Made by a program: the position numbers and the translations under genes. The notes under the pieces were generated by a model. It was not told where the DNA came from and ran no database searches. It saw only the letters and a program-made list of their open reading frames with translations. Shown here in pieces: positions 1 to 11,633 of a DNA stretch of 64,000 nt; the stretch's first letter is position 1; each line of letters begins with the position of its first letter. The stretch comes from Phyto melanocephala (taxonomy: Eukaryota > Arthropoda > Insecta > Diptera > Rhinophoridae), in the NCBI GenBank assembly GCA_941918925.1, contig OW799237.1, forward strand, positions 18,581,201 through 18,645,200, given 5' to 3'.

Positions 1-432
1 CAGCCCTGACTTTTAGAGATATTTGTAATACCTTTTGCATAGTACTACACAGTTATAGTTTTCAAAGTTCGTTTTAGTTTTAATAAATTTTATTTTACTT
101 TATACTTCATTCGTCTACAACAACCACAAATGAAGAAAAGAGATGGTAAAATGCAGCAATACAAATACAGAAAATTATTTATATTTTTTTCTGCCCGTTG
201 TCTGAATTATTTTATTTTATTATTTGCATAATATTTAATTAAAAAATCAAAATGGATTTTATGTTGAAACCCAAAATGGGGTGGAGTTTAATATTAAAAA
301 GATAAATAAGAAGGTTGAAGGGAGGTGAAATTAGATAAGAGGTTATTTAATAATGTGCTTAAAAATGCACTTAAAAAGATTTGTATAATTAATATAAATA
401 TTTTGATAACAGTAGATAATAAAAGAACTTAA
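1..432. other. AT-rich DNA, no gene seen
   Basis: No open frame of useful length and no recognisable repeat end is seen here. The stretch runs up to the A|TC boundary of the first Helitron. Confidence 0.5.
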
Positions 433-452
433 TCTATATATATAAAAGTGAA

Positions 453-483
<31 letters not shown>

Positions 484-1308
484 TAGCTATAGACTCCGAA
501 ACTGTAAAACCGATCGGACTCAAACTTTGGCAAGTTGTTGTACACATACCAGGGAGTGTTTATGGGTGGAAAAAAGTGGGCGGGGTCACGCCCATAAAAA
601 TTAGTTATCAGTTTTAGCTACTTGCACTTGACCGATTTTTCTGAAACTTTGCACACATATTGTGCTATCATGACTAAATAATTTTGTGATAAGAAAAGTG
701 GGCGGGGCCACGCCCCTGAAAAATTTTTAATTTTGAGGTACTTACACTGAACCGATTTTTCTGAAACTTTTCACACATACTAAGCTTTCACAACCATATA
801 ATTTTGTAATTAGAAAAGTGGGCAGAGCCACGCCCATAAAAAAAGGTTATAATTTTTAGGTACTTGCACCAGACCGATTTTTCTGAAACTTTGCACACAT
901 ATCGAGCTGTCATGACTTAATAATTTCGTGATTAGAAAAGTGGGCAGTGCCACGCCCATAAGAAATAGGTATCATTTTGAGGTACTTGCACTAAACCGAT
1001 TATTCCGAAACTTTGCACACATATTGAGCTGTTATGACTTTATAATTTCGTGATTAGAAAAGTGGGCAGGGACACGCCCATAAAAACAATTATAATTTTG
1101 ATAATTTTTGCACTGGTCCGATTCTTCTGAAACTTTGCACACATATTGAGCTGTTATGACTTTACAATTTCGTGATTAGAAAAGTGGGCAACGCCACGCC
1201 CATAAAAAAAATTATAATATTTAGGCTTTTGCACTTGATATTCAATTAAAGTTCAAAATGCATTTCGATTCATTAAGGGGCGTAGCAACGCGCGCCGGGT
1301 TTGGCTAG
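433..1308 (+). mobile_element. Non-autonomous Helitron, copy 1
   Basis: The left end is TCTATATATATAAAAG, preceded by A. The right end is GCGCGCCGGGTTTGGCTAG, followed by T. This is the A|TC...CTRR|T arrangement expected of Helitrons. A (TG)n tract follows the left end. The interior is a tandem array of about 122-bp units. Each unit carries a GC-rich box of the form GTGGGCGGGGCCACGCCCAT, with box starts near 576, 698, 818, 940, 1062 and 1184. The box can fold (GGGCG...CGCCC). No Rep/helicase coding is seen, so the copy would depend on an autonomous relative. Confidence 0.8.
576..1203 (+). repeat. Tandem array, ~122-bp unit with hairpin box
   Basis: Six starts of a GTGGGC(G/A)...CACGCCC box are spaced 120-122 bp apart. 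They are separated by a conserved spacer containing CCGATTTTTCTGAAACTTTG. The box is self-complementary across a short loop. The array is internal to Helitron copy 1. Confidence 0.85.
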
Positions 1309-1404
1309 TGAATAAATAAAAATAAATAAGGTTAATTTAATTAATAAAAAAAGTTGTCTAATCAAAATCTAATAGCTAGTTTTTACTTATGTGTTTTGGG
1401 ATAT

Positions 1405-2505
1405 AAACAGTGGGCCACCTATTGGTCTAAATTTGAACCAGCGATTACTTCGAATCTAGCAATACTTATGTCATTTTATTCTTTCACATAATTTACTATA
1501 CTATCTCCTCTAAGCAAAATGAATCAATTTTAATACGCTTCAGGAACTTTGGGATTTATTGGAGATTTATTTCTAAAACATAGACAATTGGTCGGAAATT
1601 TTACGAAAATGTCGTACAAAGAAATCATCTGTTCAGATGAAGCTCATTTTCACCTTGGTACGTTAATAAACAAAATTACCATACTTGGGGCTCAGAAAAC
1701 TCAAAATTGGTCCTACAGAAGCCAATGAAGCCATTACAAGGGACTTTGATGCGGCTTATGAAGCGGTCGGAAATTGCACGAAAATGTCGTAGAAAAAATC
1801 CTTTGTTCAGACGAAGCTAATTTTCCTTTAGGTGGCTACATTTATAAGCAAATTTGCCATATTTGGGGCTAAAAACCCAGAAACCCACAAATTACAGAAG
1901 CCAGTGAAGCGAGTACAAGGGAATCTGATGCGGCTTGTGGAGTAGAGTCGTTATTGGCTCATATTTCATTGAAAATGAGTATGGTGAAACCATTACGGTT
2001 CAAGAAGACACGTATCATACCATAACAACTGATTTCTTTGTAACCGGTCTTATCGTTCGATTTCAACAGGATGGTGCAACCTGCCACACATCTCTTGCCA
2101 GAATCGATTGATTGCATACAACATTTGATCCCGGTTTAATTTACCAAAATGGTGATGTCAATTGGCCGTCTAGAAGTTACGATTTGACATTGTTGGATTA
2201 TTTATGTAGAGCACCGTTAAAGACAAGTGTTATGCAGACAAAACAAAGACCCTTGAGCATTTGATCCCAATATCTGTGAAACCGTTACTAAGATATAACC
2301 CCACACACTAGATAAATTGTTCGAAAATTGGTCCGATCGAATGTTGTACCGGTAGGCCAGCCGCGGCAGTCATATGAATGAAATAATTTTTTATTTTTCA
2401 CCAGACTAATTCTACTTCACAATCAAAAACTAAATTAAGCATAATTTCAAATCATCTTTGTTTTATTGCATTACGAAATATTAACTTTGAAACGGCCCAC
2501 CCAAA
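1405..2505 (+). pseudogene. Tc1/mariner-like transposase relic with internal duplication
   Basis: On the + strand the sequence encodes SDEAHFHLG...INKQN (first catalytic Asp at 1636-1638), then FQQDGATCHT near 2066-2092, then the DLTLLDY block that holds the third acidic residue. A C-terminal NWSDRM..SRG block follows near 2330. These are hallmarks of an insect Tc1/mariner-superfamily DDE transposase. The reading frame is broken by many stops and shifts. A segment of about 175 bp around the first catalytic motif is present twice in tandem. Possible weak terminal repeats share only GTGGGCC (1410-1416 and complement 2494-2500), so the outer limits are approximate. Confidence 0.7.
1590..1943 (+). 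repeat. Tandem duplication inside mariner relic, ~175 bp
   Basis: Copy one (1590-1764) and copy two (1765-1943) both begin GGTCGGAAATT and both run through the SDEA(H/N)F motif to a GATGCGGCTT(A/G)TG end. The copies have diverged substantially, so the duplication is old. Confidence 0.75.
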
Positions 2506-2649
2506 GGTGAATTCATACAGGTAAAATAACCAGCCCAGCTGTGGGAAAGGATTTTCAAAAAATTCGCTTGATCCTTTGGTTTGATATTCAACAGTTATCT
2601 AAAGTGTACTTGCATAATTTTTAATGTGTTCCAGAAATATGAACCCTTT

Positions 2650-3432
2650 TTATACCTTTCACACAGTGAAAAAGGGTATATATAGGTTTGTCATTCCGTG
2701 TGAAGTTTCTACAATTTTCATTTCCGACCCCATAAAGTATATATTTTCTGAAAGCTTATGAATAGGGGAGTCGATTAAGCTCTGTCAGTCTGTCCGCCTG
2801 TTCGTGTGTATGTTGAAATAAACTTTTTGAAGCCCTCCGAAATTGCCTGGACCAGGGTGGGGTATTAAAATATCAGAAATATTCGGGAGTAGAAAGGTAT
2901 TGAAAATCAGAAACATCGGTACATAAAAAACTGAGATATGAGCAAAAAACCACGACCACGCTGATTTTTTTTTCACAAAACAACATTACAACAACAACAT
3001 ACGTACATACAAACATGTATACTAGTTAGAGTAAACGTAGCATAGAATCCCAGCTGAGCCAAAAAAATTTTTTTTTAATTTTTTTTAAATATTTTTTTAT
3101 TTTTTTTTTTTATTTTATATATTATTTATATTTTTATTATTTTTTTTTAAAAAATTTTTTTTTTGTTTGTTTTATATTTATTATTTATATTAATTATTTT
3201 TTTTAATTATTTTTTAAATTTTTTTTTAATATTTTTTTTTTAAATTTTTTTTTAACATACATACGTAAATTTATAATTTTACAATGGGATGTTTTTATAT
3301 ATGTATGTTTTTTATATATGTATGTACGTATTTCATATGAGATGAATGGTGATACAAACAATTATTATTGCATGACTACACGTTGTGAAGGGTATATAAG
3401 ATTCGGCACGGCCGAATATAGCACTCTTACTT
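2650..3432 (+). mobile_element. DINE-1/mini-me-like element, copy A
   Basis: The left end ATACCTTTCACACAGTG is followed by AAAGGGTATATATAGG. The block TTTCCGACCCCATAAAG and GAGTCGATTAAGCTCTGTC come next, then a short GTCY-type tract. A central GAATCCCAGCTGAGCC motif leads into a long T-rich tract. The right end is GAAGGGTATATAAGATTCGG...GCCGAATATAGCACTCTTAC. The same order recurs in several copies in this window. The CATAAAGTATATAT plus GTCY tract is what I know from Drosophila DINE-1/mini-me elements. No coding. Confidence 0.7.
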
Positions 3433-5567
3433 TTTTAATGAAATTTTATTATATTAAACATATCATCATAAAAACTTTTCCAACGCTGATATGTAAATGT
3501 GACAGATAACATTCTCTAAAAAGTTGCTTTTATATTATACTTGTTTTAAGATTAGTGCAGAAATCTCTGCTTGCAATAATTATTAGGTTATTGATTTCTA
3601 TCTTCTACTTTTTCCGTTGCCGTATTATTTGAAAGACCATTTAAATTGCAGTGTTTCCATTTTCTGTTGTAAGCTAGATATAATGTTATAAAGCTAAAAG
3701 TATTATATATGTGTGTTAATTCAGGTAGAATTTACCTTAATATAAAAATTTAGAGAGACCGACAGAAGAAAGTCGGACAAAATTTCTTAAAAGTTGTAGT
3801 TTATATTCATCGTTGACTGTATACATTATCTAAAATTATTTTATATTCAGATATATATTTTTTTACAATCTTTGTACAATACTATGGCAAAAACGAATAA
3901 CTAGATAAGTCATCATACGCTACAATTAAGGACTACCCTCAGGAAAGATCACAATTCCTTTGAACAGCTCTACATAAAGGTTTTCCGCGAGCAGTATCAA
4001 TTATAATAACTTATTTTAACCTATAATTTTATTAAATGTAGGAAAACCAAGATGCTCTTATATTAATACAGAAAAGAATTTATATAATAGTTTTTATTCT
4101 AAGGGGAATCAATTTATAAGTGCTTTCTGAAAAAAAATAATAAAGCCAACATAAGCAATTTTTCCTTATTGCCACACAATAATTATAATTTTTTTTGTAC
4201 TATTTTGCTTATCAAGCATAATGTTGTTAACTTTACCAGTTTTTGTTTTTGTTATTTTTATCGCTTAAACATAATGGCTGCAATCAGTCAAACTAGACGA
4301 TAACAAATTATTAGAATTTTACCCATGAGTATTATTATTCTATATTTTATTTCGAATTTTTTTACACAATTCTCTTGCTCCTCACTAATATCAACTCATC
4401 AATTTGTTTAAGTGTATGCCAAAACATTTGCTTTTGATTTAACATATTTCCTGAGGCAATATAAATTTAAAGTTTTTTTTTTATCATGTACTTAGGACTT
4501 ACAGAAACCATTATAATTATGCCCTAAAAAGCAAACGAATAAAAATCAAAATATATTAAATTATTATATAAGGCCGGAGGAATAAAAGGACTTTAAAACA
4601 ATATAATTAAAAAAAAAACTATTACATTTATTTGCACACAACTACTAGACTGGAATTGTGCAGCTTCTTATCCAAAAAAGGAATTTTTAAAGTCTACTTT
4701 TAAGGGCATAAACATACAAATGAGTTTTTGTTGTTGTACTTAAACTAAAACAAGTTAATTTTAATTTCTAAAATATATTAGACCAAATAAGGCAATAGTT
4801 TTGTTTAAGAACTTTTTGAATTTATTATTTTGTTGTTGTTGTTATTGCTGTTATCTTGGACTTAAATATATATTATACAAATATATTTGTTAGAGAAAAA
4901 AAGAAAAAAGAGGGAACTCAAAATGTAAAGTAAAACACACAAAATTATTATTATGCAAATTCTAAATAAGTGCAAATATTTTCATATTATTTATCCAAAT
5001 CCAAAATGAGTGGGATGCTGCTGGTGTAGACAATATAAGAGAAGTTTAGAGAACACTGTAGTGTAGTAAGAGTTTTGGTGTTGGTGTTAGAAAAAGTAAT
5101 CATATTATGTGTTAAAAACTTTCGAATGCTGCAGCAGCAGTAACAACAACGACAAGAAATTGTTTAAAGGATTTTCGGATATACATTTATTTTTAATTTC
5201 TATGATAAGCAATTTTCTGTGATTGTATTTAGTCACCTCACACCCACTGTGTTTGAAAAAATAAGAACCAAAAAAAGAGAGAGAAAAGAGATGCTATAAG
5301 TATGTACATATGTATGTATGAATGTATTAAAAAACTAATTTAATTGCAAATATAAATGTTGTGGATAATGTAAATGACAGAAAATTTATGTTGTAGATGT
5401 AGTTGTGGACTCTACAACACAATTAAAAGAAAAAAAATTATATAAACAAAAATTAAAAACAAAAACGTATAGTTGCATTTCTCTTTTGGAAAAAGTTTAA
5501 AGTAGATTTTTAAATATGCACTAAATACATAAAAAATATTTAAAATATTGTTAGATGAAAAAGAGAA
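3433..5567. other. AT-rich non-coding DNA
   Basis: No supported gene. The stretch contains homopolymer runs, TATG/TACA microsatellite fragments near 5300 and short trinucleotide runs (CAG/CAA near 5135). Possibly intronic or intergenic. Confidence 0.5.
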
Positions 5568-5588
5568 TCTATATATATAAAAGTGAAA

Positions 5589-5619
<31 letters not shown>

Positions 5620-5956
5620 GTATAGACTCCGAAACTGTAAAACCGATCGGGCTCAAACTTTGGTAAGTTGTTGTACACATACCAAGGAGTGTTTATGGGT
5701 CGAAAAAAGTGGGCGGGGCCACGCCCATAACAAATTAGTTGTCATTTTAAGCTACTTGCACATGACCGATTTTTCTGAAACTTTGCACACATAAACAGCT
5801 CTCATGACTAAATAATTTCGTGATTAGAAAAGTGGGCGGGGCCACGCCCATAAAAAAAATTATAATTTTTATGTTTTTGCACTTGATATTCAATTAAAAT
5901 TCAGAATGCATTTTGATTCATTAAGGGGCGTAGCAACGCGCGCCGGGCTTTTCTAG
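5568..5956 (+). mobile_element. Non-autonomous Helitron, copy 2 (short)
   Basis: It has the same TCTATATATATAAAAG start and the same GCGCGCCGGG...CTAG end as the copy at 433-1308. Only two GTGGGCGGGGCCACGCCCAT boxes remain, starting near 5709 and 5832 (123 bp apart). It is a short-array version of the same family. The flanks are A on the left and T on the right. Confidence 0.8.
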
Positions 5957-6087
5957 TAGTAAATAAACACAACTTAAGGTTTATTCAGCCATTTATTTAG
6001 AACCGCATTTCTATCCGAAAAAATTTTTACTTAGATTTTCTGCAGCATCATTCCCTTGTTTTGAAAAATTTATTTTCAAATATATAT

Positions 6088-6700
6088 AACGGGTGTTTTT
6101 TTAAAGGTATAATCATTTAATTGGAAAACTTTTTTAACTGCCGGCCGTTTGGTCAGTTTTCAAGTGATTTATGTTCGGTTTGGCATTTCAGCATCAACAT
6201 ATGCACGAATAGCAAGTAATATATTCGGTTAATAGACCCAAAACAAGATTACCGCTAATCCTAGTATTTATAAGTGAATTTTGTTTAGTGATGAAGCACA
6301 AGTATGTTGGAATTTGTACGCCGATAAACAAAACTACCGTATTTTGAGTGATGATAATACTCAAGTGTATGTTGACATACTGTCACGTCCAGAAGAACTG
6401 ACTGTTTAGTGTGCATTTTTGGCTGGTGAAATCATTGGTCCGTCTTTCTTTAAAAATAACGCTGGTCAGAACGTTGCAGTCAATAAGGAACGCTATAGAG
6501 ACATGATTACCTACATTTCCGTTTATCTCTTGAACAACTATGATATGCAGGAGCTATGGTTTTAACAAAATAGCTTAAAATCTCGCACAGCATGTGCCAC
6601 AATTGATTTAACGTTTGGTAACCGCATAGTTTCATTTGCCTGTTCAGAAGATAACAAAGCTATACTTTTTGCCATAATCGCGAATTTGAATTTTTGTAGA
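6088..6700 (+). pseudogene. Tc1/mariner-like transposase relic
   Basis: After a CGGGTGTTTTTTT start that resembles a mariner terminus, the + strand carries FSDEAQVCWNLYADKQNYR (6290-6350). FLAGEIIGPSFFKNNAGQ and VNKERYRDMI follow, then a decayed LWF.QN segment. The first catalytic Asp is preserved within SDEA. The second motif has lost its QDGA core. Several in-frame stops show that it is inactive. The right boundary is not defined. Confidence 0.6.
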
Positions 6701-7530
6701 TTTTAAGCTAGAAAAATTAGTTTAGAGATTTGAGCAAGACTCGTTTAAATAGAACTAAAGTTAATGATAGTAGACAACATCGTTGGCTCGTTTAACAGGC
6801 TGAAAGAATATTGGTTAATTTTGGAAGCAAAAAATATCTGAACAGTCGAGAAATTAAGCCAATAAGACAACGCCAAACTATATCAGGATCATAGGTTGTA
6901 ATATGCTTATATTGTGATAACAAAAGTGTACTATTTAGTGTGGACGAACGATAAAGCCCAATTTTAACCAAATTCCTTGGCTCAAATTGAATATGAGCAA
7001 ACAAAACATGTTACATTACTAGTTTCTGTACATATACGGTTTAATGGACGTTTAGGGTATATTCTAGCAAGTCGCAATACTCAGAGATTAAGCTCAAGGC
7101 AAGAAAAACATTTCAACAATGTCATGAATACCTCCAACGCAGCCTTTTTAATACCGATCATATATAGATTCAAGTTTTTTTGAGCAAAAAAATCTTACCA
7201 TCTATCTTATCTTTTAATTTTTAATAATTGTAGAATCCCTCTTACAATACGAAATCGCGTAACACCTTTAGACGATGTCATGTCGTTAATACTCCAACAA
7301 GATTGTAAAAAGTACTGTGTCTTCATATGATATATTTTTTAATTATTTTAATAGCAGTGTATATAGTAAACGATCTATAATACAAAACACCACTTTTAAG
7401 AATTTTGTCTGTCCGTCTTCCTGTCTGACTTCCCAATGTCGATTGTTTCAAATACTATTAAATGAATTTTGAAATAAATTGGTATAGAAGTACCGTGATA
7501 TAAAAGTTAATATTAAGAGTATTTTTTTTG

Positions 7531-7972
7531 ATACTACATTTACACCTACACAAAATCTAGTACTTAAGGGATTTTGAGCGAAATCTACCAGATTTCCCAT
7601 ACAAAATGAAATCTACTTTGCCACTAGATTTTGGCAAAATCTACTTAAAATCTAGTACTACTTCGTGACGCAACTGTGGTTTTTTTTAAATTGTACTAAA
7701 ATATACTACGCTGAACACAGAAAAATTCAATCATAATATATAAGGTGGTTGCAGTTGCACAAGTACTTTATTGTTTACATTTTTTTTTATATGGAGTTTG
7801 AATTTTGGAGAAGTAGAGCATAGAGAGCCTCTCAGACCACCTTGTAAATAAGTATATTGTTTTGAAAACGAAATCTTGCAAAATGTCAAAAAACAGTGCT
7901 ATAAACGGTTTAGATTTTAATAAAGATTTTAAATCAAATCTAATAGATTTCGCTTAGGTGTAAATGTAGTAT
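7531..7972. mobile_element. 442-bp inverted-repeat element (MITE-like)
   Basis: An 18-bp perfect terminal inverted repeat is visible: ATACTACATTTACACCTA at 7531-7548 and its complement at 7955-7972. Inside, GCGAAATCTA-type motifs recur near both ends. No coding potential is seen. No clear target duplication was found, so the superfamily is unknown. Confidence 0.65.
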
Positions 7973-8332
7973 GAGAGATAATATCTAGTTCTTTAAGACA
8001 CCAATGCCAATCTAACTAGTGTTGAATTAAATTTAAGTCTCTAACTCGTGGAAACAAATTCTTTTACACCATTCCAATATTCTTTGAACACTCTGTCGAA
8101 TAACTTTTACAAATTGTTTGTCATTAGTCCTCGTCCATTTTATCAACAAATTTATATGTTTTGCAAGAAATGCTTCATTATATAGACCATGGTGTAAAAT
8201 ATAATAAGGGAATTGCATTTAAGAGAGAATTTTTAAAACATATTTTTTTTAATATATTTGGCCATTGCAAATTTTGAAAATAGAGAGAGAAAATGTATGA
8301 AATTTTAATATTAGGGAAGAAACAGCTGATAA

Positions 8333-8349
8333 TCAGCTGCTTAATCGAA
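8333..8349. promoter_or_regulatory. Palindromic pair of CAGCTG E-boxes
   Basis: CAGCTGATAATCAGCTG is a 17-bp palindrome about 225 bp upstream of the cysteine-rich gene at 8573. CAGCTG is a class of bHLH-binding E-box. Its use here is inference only. Confidence 0.25.
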
Positions 8350-8572
8350 TCTACCCTATTAAGTGTACCCTAATATAAACAGCAACTTTTCATTAAAATC
8401 AAAGTAAGCTACGAATTATACTTTTCAGTTTTCAAAATATTTAATTACGAAAATTATAATATTTTAAAAAATTTACTGTGAATTCACTTCTATATTTTTC
8501 TAAATTCTCTGTTAATTTTTATTTTAAATTAAATCTAAAAAAATTAAATTAAATCTAAAACGCTTAACTAAA

Positions 8573-9337
8573 ATGGCCTTGACCAGTGTCAAAAAAATAA
8601 ATCTAATTAATCTCTTAAGATGGTCTAATAAATATACTACTTCAGTTAAAACCTTGAATCAACCACGTTTGTTTTCCATTACGTCCAACTTAAGAAATGC
8701 TGAATGTGATCAAGCCTTACAGCCAAAATGTGGTGATCGCTTTAAAAGTGGCCCCTGTGAAATCAACAAAAATGTCAAAGATATAAAATTACCACAACCA
8801 GCTCCTCCGATTGTTAACAAAGAGCAGCCAGAAATAAAAATCAATCGGAGTATTGACTGTTGTGGCGATCCCTGTCCAGATGCTCTACCTCGTTTCGATA
8901 AGCTTTTCTATAGACGTTCCGAAAAGGCGGAGCGGGCATATCAACAAACTTGGGACGAATGTCCCGAAAAGTTTATAAAACCAAAGGTGATTTGTTGTCA
9001 TGAGCCCATTAAACCCAAACTAAAGAAACGTCCACGCAAAGAACGTCCACAAACGGCTTGCAAACAAGATATCTGTTTACAGAGTAAAACTAAGTGCCCT
9101 TATATTGAACTTCCACGTTGTAGAGGGGGACGCAAGCCACCTAGTTGTCAGACTCAAAGAAAACCATTGAAGTGTGTTAAACGTAAATCACCATATCCCG
9201 CATTTTCAGAGTGTAAACGTCGCCAGCCAAGAAGTAGACATCCAATTGAATGTAAATGTTTGGCTGTTCCCTCAATATGTGAAGTCTGGGCGTACCATCA
9301 TAGGCAACAGGCCATTAAGAAACCAAGTCAGTGTTAG
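8573..9337 (+). CDS. DUF1431-family cysteine-rich protein, likely mitochondrial
   Basis: Uninterrupted 254-residue single-exon gene; molecular function is not known. The first ~40 residues are rich in Lys, Arg, Ser and Thr with no acidic residues until about residue 44, and include RLFSITS, typical of a mitochondrial presequence. The mature part has about 20 cysteines. Its core (about residues 93-155) carries CCGDPCP, LPRFDKLFY, YQQTWDECP and KVICC, the arrangement I associate with the Drosophila DUF1431 family. Drosophila members are, to my memory, mostly testis-expressed, so a role in male germline mitochondria or sperm is a family-based guess. The start has a good AAAATGG context, and later ATGs would lose the presequence. 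Its paralog is convergent at 11760-12671. Polyadenylation signals are at 9356-9361 and 9436-9441. Confidence 0.85.
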   Translation: MALTSVKKINLINLLRWSNKYTTSVKTLNQPRLFSITSNLRNAECDQALQPKCGDRFKSGPCEINKNVKDIKLPQPAPPIVNKEQPEIKINRSIDCCGDPCPDALPRFDKLFYRRSEKAERAYQQTWDECPEKFIKPKVICCHEPIKPKLKKRPRKERPQTACKQDICLQSKTKCPYIELPRCRGGRKPPSCQTQRKPLKCVKRKSPYPAFSECKRRQPRSRHPIECKCLAVPSICEVWAYHHRQQAIKKPSQC

Positions 9338-9435
9338 GAGGGTGTTTTTTAAGTGAATAAAAAAAACAATATTTGTTAAACGTGTAAAAATTTTAAAAAT
9401 AATGAAATTAAATGTAATTTAAAAAATTTTTATAA

Positions 9436-9441
9436 AATAAA
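9436..9441 (+). terminator. AATAAA polyadenylation signal
   Basis: Canonical AATAAA about 100 bp after the stop codon of the gene ending at 9337. A nearer AATAAA lies at 9356-9361. Which one is used cannot be told. Confidence 0.45.
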
Positions 9442-10036
9442 GAAAACATGAAAACGAAATGATTTTTGTAACATCCATCGATATTACAGGGGTGATCAAT
9501 AGGTTGGTCTTATTTAAAAAAATCAAGATACATAAATTCAATCCGACTGGTTTAAGTATAATCTTGAACATAAAAATTTTAATCCTACTGCTTCTGCAAA
9601 TTTAGATCCAATTGAAATGGATTTTTTTACATTCGGATCTTGTGGAAAGAAAACTGGAAAAATTTACTTTCCCTTATACCAAGAAAAAAAAAATTTAAAA
9701 AAAATTCGACATGGAAATTTCCTAACGTGTGAACAATTGATATCATGAATAACTACCTTGTGAAAATTTCAGAATTTTAAGTATCCAAAAAATTGCTTGC
9801 AACTTTGCCTTCTTTAAAATAATCCACACTATTTTAAATAGCTCACATAAAAAAATATTTTTACAATTTGGATTGAATTATTATCCAGGTATGTTATTTC
9901 ATTCACATGGAATTCACAATACCAAAATAAAATCAGTGTTAATCAAAAAGGTTATTCGGAAATTTTCACGTTGTTAAATTAGTGATGACCGTGTGTACAT
10001 ACATTGGCGCAGCCAACGGTTTAATTTTACTCTAAG

Positions 10037-10095
10037 ATATGACATGCAAAAGCCTTTCATTTTATAATTTCACAGAACAAGAATTGATTCCTTGA
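10037..10095 (+). repeat. Half copy of a foldback repeat
   Basis: The stretch ATGACATGCAAAAGC...CACAGAACAAGAATTGA closely parallels the right arm of the inverted-repeat element at 23905-24035 (ATGACATACAAAAAG...CACAGAACGAGAATTGA). Only one arm is present, so this is a decayed or solo end. Confidence 0.45.
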
Positions 10096-10150
10096 AACTA
10101 GAGAAATTGCTGTGGATCATAAGGACTGAAGACGTCTCTGCTTACACCCA

Positions 10151-10482
10151 GGTTAGGTTAGGTTAGGTTGAAAAGGAGGGGTATAAAAGCCCAAACCCAT
10201 GACAGGTATACACCTATGCCCAGTTGGCATGTTGTGCGCTCCATGTGGAAAACGGAATTCCCAAACAAAAAACCATAAACATAATTTCCCATAAATAACG
10301 GACTAGTCCAAGAAACCAGTCCCCTCAATGTAACGCCTTATGGATCTCCAGTTCGAGTTCCCCAGGTATTCCAAGTTCGGCATATTATCTACCGTAAAAT
10401 TTTCGCGCCTAATATGCCCAAACGCAGGACAATGACAGAGGTAGTGTACCAGGGTCTCATCCTCTTCCTCACAAGCTCTACA
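10151..10482 (-). mobile_element. 5'-truncated LINE with 12-bp target duplication
   Basis: The 332-bp insert is bounded by perfect 12-bp direct repeats TGCTTACACCCA (10139-10150 and 10483-10494). On the minus strand it encodes CRACEEEDETLVHYLCHCPA, then NSNWRSIRRYIEGTGFLD and a stop at 10303-10305. This is the cysteine/histidine knuckle at the C-terminus of ORF2 in I/R1/Jockey-type LINEs. The 3' end, at the low-coordinate side, is a run of CCTAA pentamers, which reads GGTTAGGTTAGGTTAGG on the + strand. The reading frame of the remnant is intact, suggesting a fairly young insertion. Confidence 0.75.
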
Positions 10483-11067
10483 TGCTTACACCCAACAAAT
10501 TTTTTCCTTTCGCAAGTTTTTTGTAAGTCCTCGTCCATATTATGAGCCATTTATTGGAAAACATTTTCAAATTTACTTTTGCTATTTAACTCCTCTTGCA
10601 TTAAAAAACTCAAAAATTTTGCAACAAATGTTAGAGAAGTCGACAAAAAAGTGCAGTTACAAAAGAGAGATTGAAAAGTATTACACAAAATAATTTTTTT
10701 TAGCGATTCCTATATTGCTGTCAACATTGTCATGAATATTTGCACCAGTGCAGATGTACACATAAGAAAAAAATTTAATTCAAGTACCGCCAGTGCATTT
10801 CATTCTCGTTTTCATTATTCTTACCTCTCTATTCAATAAACTTAGACCAGTGGCAATAAACTTCTTACATGCAAATTACATACAAATTTAAGTTTGTAAA
10901 CTTTTAACTTTGATGGTTTGCCGACTGTAAATTTCTACAAACATGCAAGTTGAAATCCGTCAAATTAAATTTTTAAGCACCAAAAAGTGTTTAAAAGAGA
11001 ATTCAAGAAAATTTTCAAATGAAATTTTTGCGTGTAAAAGGTTGGCTCTGAGTCACACAAGGCCAAA

Positions 11068-11145
11068 TTACAATGCAACGGCGAATTGATACAACAAAGC
11101 AACTTTTGAGGAGATGAATTCGCCTTGCTATTAAGCATACAGATT
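11068..11145. repeat. Short imperfect inverted repeat
   Basis: CGGCGAATTGATAC and the complement of GATGAATTCGCC form imperfect arms around a short loop between the two cysteine-rich genes. This is possibly a MITE remnant; nothing else is known. Confidence 0.3.
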
Positions 11146-11633
11146 CAAAAAATTTAACTTTCGAACCGAATTACGGCGTAACCCCCCTGTGTTTACATTG
11201 AGTTTTCTTTCTGAAATTTTTATTTTTCTTCTTTAAATTTACTTTTACGTCCGCACAGAAAAAGTTTTATTGCGAACAATTTTATTTTTTATTTACGAAC
11301 GTTACGCCAGAAAGACAAAACAAAACGAAATTCCAGTACATGCAAGTCTGAATTGATTTTATTTACTTTCTCTTTCTTTCGCACACAATTAGAAAGGAAA
11401 ATAATATTTTATGCAAGAAAACTTGTTTAATGTAAATGCAGACAAACTAAGGAAGTCCTGGTTTACACGAAGCACTATTTTCTTTAGATATCTTTAAGAA
11501 TTTTAAGAGAAATATTTTCTAGTTTTTAAGAAATCAAATCATTAAATTTTTTTAAGTAAATATTTATTTGTCATTAAATTTTTCACTTTTTCAATTTTTT
11601 TTTAACTATAAAATATTCATACTTATAAAACAC

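Noticed and set aside
433..1203. CRISPR-like array
   Set aside because: Units of 122 bp are contiguous tandem repeats with no unique spacers, in a eukaryotic Helitron.
10150..10170. TTAGG repeats as a telomere or interstitial telomere site
   Set aside because: Only about three units, sitting exactly at the 3' edge of a LINE inside a target duplication. They are the LINE tail, not telomeric DNA.
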